Shown piece by piece: positions 29,708 to 32,730 of a stretch of 32,730 bases of DNA (the stretch's first letter is position 1; each line of letters opens with the position of its first letter). Both the position numbers and the translations under genes were made by a program. The notes beneath the pieces were generated by a model. It was given only the letters and a program-made list of their open reading frames with translations. It was not told the origin of the DNA and did no database searches. The DNA is from Actinophytocola xanthii (GTDB lineage Bacteria; Actinomycetota; Actinomycetes; Mycobacteriales; Pseudonocardiaceae), in assembly GCF_001921205.1 (NCBI RefSeq), contig NZ_MSIE01000078.1, positions 1 to 32,730 on the forward strand. Reading direction: 5' to 3'.

Positions 29708-31009
29708 GTGCAGGGGTTGGACGACGCCACGACCGTCGGAGTGGCCGGACCGGTCGCCCTGGCCGGGGCCATCCGCGTGCCGGGCGACAAGTCCATCTCG
29801 CACCGGGCGCTGCTGTTCGCCGGGCTCGCCGAGGGGGAGAGCACAGTCCGCGGGCTCTCGCGGGGGGACGACGTGCGGCGCACCCGGCAGGCCCTGGCCG
29901 AGTTCGGGGTGCGGTTCACCGACGAGGACGGGTATCTCAGGGTGCTCGGCGGGCTTCGCGAGGAGCCGTCGACCGTGCTCGACCTGGGGAACTCGGGCAC
30001 GGCTATGCGCCTGATCGCGGGCGTCTGCGCCGGGCAGGACATGCACACCGTGCTCACCGGCGACCGCTTCCTGCGGGCCAGGCCGATGGACCGGGTCGCT
30101 GTCCCGCTGCGGTCCATGGGCGCGACGGTCGACGGCCGGCAGGGCGGACGGCTCGCGCCGCTGTCGATCCGGGGCGGGAACCTCAGCGGCATCCACTACG
30201 CGAGCCCTGTCGCCAGCGCACAGGTGAAGTCCGCGGTCATGCTGGCCGGGCTGTCCGCGGCCGGCAGCACGACGGTCGTCGAGCCGGTGGCCACCCGCCG
30301 GCACACCGAGGAGATGCTGGCGCTGTTCGGAGTGGACGTCGAGGTCGACGGCACAGCCGTGACGGTGCGGCGGTCGACCCTGACCCCGGCTGAGGTGGAC
30401 GTCCAGGGAGATCCCTCGCAGGCCGCCTTCTGGGCGGTCGGGGCGCTCATCGCGCCGGACAGCCGAGTGCGGGTGGACAACCTCTACTCCGGACACGGGC
30501 GCACCGGGTTCGTCGACGTGCTGCGGCGGATGGGTGGTCGGCTCGACTTCGACCGGACAACCGGGACACTCGAGATCACCAGTGGCCCGCTCACCGCGGT
30601 CAGCATCGGGGCGGAGGACGTGCCCGGCATTGTCGACGAGATCCCCGTGCTCGCGGTCGCCGCCGCGGCCGCCGAGGGCACCACGGTGATCAGCGGCGCC
30701 GAGGAGCTGCGGGTCAAGGAGAGTGACCGGATCAAGTCCACAGTGGCCATGTTGTGCGCGTTCGGCGTGCATGCGGAGGAGACCCCCGACGGCATGGTCA
30801 TCGAGGGCACGGCGAACCGCCGAGGCGGTGAGGTGCACTCACACGGCGACCACCGCATCGCGATGGCCGCCGCGGTGTCGGGGCTCGCGGCCACCGGCCC
30901 AACCGTGATCCACGGCTGGGACGCGGTGGCCACGAGCTACCCGGGCTTCGCCGACCACGTCGCCGAGCTGTCCGGCGGCGCGGCACGGCTGCGGGAGGTG
31001 ACCTCCTGA
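29708..31009 (+). CDS. aroA: 3-phosphoshikimate 1-carboxyvinyltransferase (EPSP synthase)
   Basis: EPSP synthase joins shikimate 3-phosphate and phosphoenolpyruvate in the shikimate pathway. The 433-residue protein has the two-domain inside-out barrel signatures: VPGDKSISHRALLFAGLAEG at about 24-43, LDLGNSGTAMRLIAGV near 96-111, RFLRARPMDRV, SAQVKSAVMLAGLSA, RRHTEEML, DIPS-like EIPVLAVAAA, LRVKESDRI and the end motif HGDHRIAMA. GDKS, SAQVK and R-x-H-T-E are features of class II (glyphosate-tolerant type) enzymes. From my knowledge, housekeeping actinobacterial AroA proteins usually carry GSKS instead. So this may be a second copy. GTG 29708 has GGAG 6-7 bases upstream. It lies 72 bases after the Fic-fold gene on the same strand; TACGAT at 29662 may be its own -10. 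Confidence 0.93.
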   Translation: MQGLDDATTVGVAGPVALAGAIRVPGDKSISHRALLFAGLAEGESTVRGLSRGDDVRRTRQALAEFGVRFTDEDGYLRVLGGLREEPSTVLDLGNSGTAMRLIAGVCAGQDMHTVLTGDRFLRARPMDRVAVPLRSMGATVDGRQGGRLAPLSIRGGNLSGIHYASPVASAQVKSAVMLAGLSAAGSTTVVEPVATRRHTEEMLALFGVDVEVDGTAVTVRRSTLTPAEVDVQGDPSQAAFWAVGALIAPDSRVRVDNLYSGHGRTGFVDVLRRMGGRLDFDRTTGTLEITSGPLTAVSIGAEDVPGIVDEIPVLAVAAAAAEGTTVISGAEELRVKESDRIKSTVAMLCAFGVHAEETPDGMVIEGTANRRGGEVHSHGDHRIAMAAAVSGLAATGPTVIHGWDAVATSYPGFADHVAELSGGAARLREVTS

Positions 31010-31023
31010 CCCGGTGGGTCAGG
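31005..31023. terminator. Hairpin that holds both stop codons of convergent genes
   Basis: CCTGACCC at 31005-31012 pairs perfectly with GGGTCAGG at 31016-31023 over a GGT loop. The aroA stop (31007-31009) is in one arm and the stop of the opposing gene (31019-31021) is in the other. The gap between the genes is 9 bases, so this is the only terminator candidate for both. Confidence 0.55.
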
Positions 31024-32730
31024 TCAGGGGCTCCACCCAGATGTTGCGGAACCGCGGGTTCTCCCCCGCGTCCCCGTGGTCCTGCAGGCGGATCGCGCCG
31101 GGTGTCGGTCCCTCCGGGATGTTGTCCCCAGTTCCCCCGTTGACCGCGACGTTGTTGTGCACCACGACGCCGTTCCACACCACGGTCACCCTGGCGTCGT
31201 CGACCTTGGCCCCCGCGCTGTCGAACCGTGCCGCGCGGAAGGTGATGTCGTAGGTCTGCCAGGTCCGTGGCGCGGTGGCCGCGTTGCTGTCCGGTGCCTT
31301 CTTCGAGTAGATCGCGCCTGCCTCGTCGGCGGCGAGGGTGGTGTCGCCGAAGGAGTCGAGCACCTGGATCTCGTAGCGCTCCTGCAGGAAGATGCCGCTG
31401 TTGCCCCGGGCCTGACCGGTCACCTCCGGCGGGTACTGCGGCTCGAACCACTCCACGTGCAGCTTGACGTCACCGAACTGCTGCCGGGTGCGGATGTCCC
31501 CGCCGAGCGTCTCCATCGAGCCGCCGGAGACCGGCCAGGTCGCCGCGCCGCCGGAGCGGGCCTCCCAGGCGTCCAGGTTGGTTCCGTCGAACAGCGGTAT
31601 TCGCGTCACCGGGACGACGGACAGCTTGTCCAGGTTGACGTTGCCGCCGTCGCCGGCGTCGAACCGGTAGGCGACGGTGTTGCGGCCGGCGTTGAGCGCC
31701 ACCACCTCGGTCCAGGACGACCAGGTGTCCCAGTTCCCGGTGCTGGGCAGGCGAACCTGCCGTACCTTCGCGCCGTCGACGTACAGGCTCAGGGTCTTGG
31801 CGCCGGCCACCGGGTTGGGGCCGTTGGAGTAGCGCAGCCCGACGTTGTGCTGCCCGGCCGCCGCGGCGTCGACGGAGAAGGTAGTCGCGGCGCCCTGGTT
31901 CCAGTACCCGTCGACGAACCCCGTCCCGGAGTAGCCGGTGTGGTCGGTGTTGACCGCCGCACCGCCGCTGAGCCCGGCCACCTCCGCCTCGTACTCCGTG
32001 GCGGCGCTGCCCGTGCCCACCGTGGAGTTGAGCGTGTACCAGGCCTCGGTGCTCCACAGTGCCTGCCCGTTCTCGGCGGTGAACGGCCGCGGCGAGTGAA
32101 GGTGCACCACGCGCCCGGTCCGCAGGCCGGGGATCGACAGGGTGACCTTGCGCCGGTCGGTGGACAGCGTCGCCGAGGCCACGGTCAGCCGCTCCTCGTC
32201 GACCTTCGGGCCGCCGTAGTCCGCCGTCGGCACGTACCGCCACTGGGTCGCCCTGTACTTCGTCGCGAGGTCCTGGGCGGTCGCCGCGGACAGCGGTTGG
32301 GTGTACTCGACCTCGAAGCCGCCCTGCACCGAGCGCATCGCGAGGATGTCGAAGGCGTTGCCGCCGTTGGGGGTCAGCTTCTGCAGGCCGTAGTTGAGCT
32401 TGCCCGCCTGACCCCAGTTGCCGCCGGCACCGATTCCGCCGGTGTAGATCGCGCCGTCCGGACCGAGGCTGATCCGGCTGACCCCCGCCTCGAGGCCCTG
32501 GGTGTGGCGGAACACCGCACCCTGGTACTCACCGTTGATCTTCTCCAGGTAGGCGCGTTGCAGGCCGCCGTACGTGACGTCGCCGAACACCAGCTGGCCG
32601 GCGAAGGGGCCCTGGGTCAGCCGGACCGGGTTGCTCGGCGAGTTCGCGATCTCGTTCTGCGGCAGCCAGAGCACGGGCTGGGTGACCGGTCGGGTGTCGA
32701 ACGGGCCGTCCGGGTTCATGTAGTGGTTGA
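31019..32730 (-). CDS. Large extracellular CBM35/DUF1080 protein (partial, 5' end outside window)
   Basis: The frame is open to the right edge, so only the last 570 residues are seen. The N-terminal visible part, with RLTQGPFAGQLVFGDVTY and SRISLGPDGAIYTGGIGAGG, resembles the end of a beta-propeller as in sorbosone/glucose dehydrogenase-like proteins. Counting from ATG 32719, residues 241-368 are a CBM6/35-type sugar-binding domain (TEYEAEVAGLSGGA at its start). Residues 373-566 are a DUF1080 domain (3-keto-disaccharide hydrolase / 'GH16-like' fold) with LFDGTNLDAWEAR, GNSGIFLQERYEIQVLDSFG and the end NPRFRNIWVEPL. Full-length relatives are large secreted proteins that often carry a ThuA domain. 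A role in breakdown of sugars outside the cell is likely. The signal peptide, if any, is beyond the window. Confidence 0.85.
   Translation of the reverse strand, partial: NHYMNPDGPFDTRPVTQPVLWLPQNEIANSPSNPVRLTQGPFAGQLVFGDVTYGGLQRAYLEKINGEYQGAVFRHTQGLEAGVSRISLGPDGAIYTGGIGAGGNWGQAGKLNYGLQKLTPNGGNAFDILAMRSVQGGFEVEYTQPLSAATAQDLATKYRATQWRYVPTADYGGPKVDEERLTVASATLSTDRRKVTLSIPGLRTGRVVHLHSPRPFTAENGQALWSTEAWYTLNSTVGTGSAATEYEAEVAGLSGGAAVNTDHTGYSGTGFVDGYWNQGAATTFSVDAAAAGQHNVGLRYSNGPNPVAGAKTLSLYVDGAKVRQVRLPSTGNWDTWSSWTEVVALNAGRNTVAYRFDAGDGGNVNLDKLSVVPVTRIPLFDGTNLDAWEARSGGAATWPVSGGSMETLGGDIRTRQQFGDVKLHVEWFEPQYPPEVTGQARGNSGIFLQERYEIQVLDSFGDTTLAADEAGAIYSKKAPDSNAATAPRTWQTYDITFRAARFDSAGAKVDDARVTVVWNGVVVHNNVAVNGGTGDNIPEGPTPGAIRLQDHGDAGENPRFRNIWVEPLT

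Noticed and set aside
28315-30393. 692-codon plus-strand frame over the Fic-fold and aroA genes
   Set aside because: It runs across two genes with solid motifs in other frames and shows only Arg/Pro/Gly-rich low complexity.

Overview
The window is about 33 kb of very GC-rich DNA with strong G/C bias at third codon positions, many GTG starts and tight start/stop overlaps. This points to a filamentous or coryneform actinomycete. The gene content (LAL-type LuxR regulator, PadR and LacI regulators, DUF2795 protein, DivIVA-like coiled-coil protein, secreted glycosidases) fits the Pseudonocardiaceae and relatives, but the family is a guess. I see no rRNA, tRNA, CRISPR array, integrase, transposase or plasmid/phage replication gene.

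Layout. 1-5150: a possible left-edge gene tail, a YihY/BrkB-type membrane protein, a PadR regulator coupled to a membrane protein, two NAD-dependent epimerase-like SDRs and a STAS anti-anti-sigma-type protein. 5273-11392: an unrecognised small protein, a 43-residue secreted peptide, a large LAL ATPase/LuxR regulator and a 771-residue DivIVA-like coiled-coil protein. The last contains five exact 132-bp repeats, each four 11-residue units. 11417-23793: a glycan locus built around nucleotide-activated heptose. The core is a nine-gene, mostly overlapping minus-strand operon: gmhB, a GT9 transferase, a GT4 transferase, gmhA, a divergent hldE paralogue, a classical SDR, an aldehyde dehydrogenase, a second GT9 transferase and a canonical hldE. 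Next to it are a third GT9 gene facing it and two coupled transferase genes (GT2 and GT4-like). 24036-28216: a DUF2795 protein, a secreted GH2 glycosidase with two AbfB domains, and a LacI regulator. 28466-32730: a Fic-fold protein that has lost the Fic catalytic motif, a GDKS-type EPSP synthase, and the C-terminal part of a large extracellular CBM35/DUF1080 protein that runs off the window.

How the genes work together. GmhA, HldE and GmhB are the enzymes that turn sedoheptulose 7-phosphate into ADP-D-glycero-beta-D-manno-heptose. Three GT9 (heptosyltransferase-like) enzymes, two GT4-like and one GT2 enzyme could use it to build a surface glycan or glycosylated metabolite in an organism that should lack LPS. 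No HldD-like 6-epimerase is linked, so the D,D-heptose form is the natural prediction. The GH2 enzyme and LacI regulator look like a small inducible polysaccharide-use module. The points most worth a second look are the two unequal HldE copies with an embedded SDR/ALDH pair, the hendecad-repeat cytoskeletal-type protein, the pseudo-Fic protein, the duplicated-motif secreted micropeptide and the set of competing inverted repeats upstream of the DUF2795 gene.
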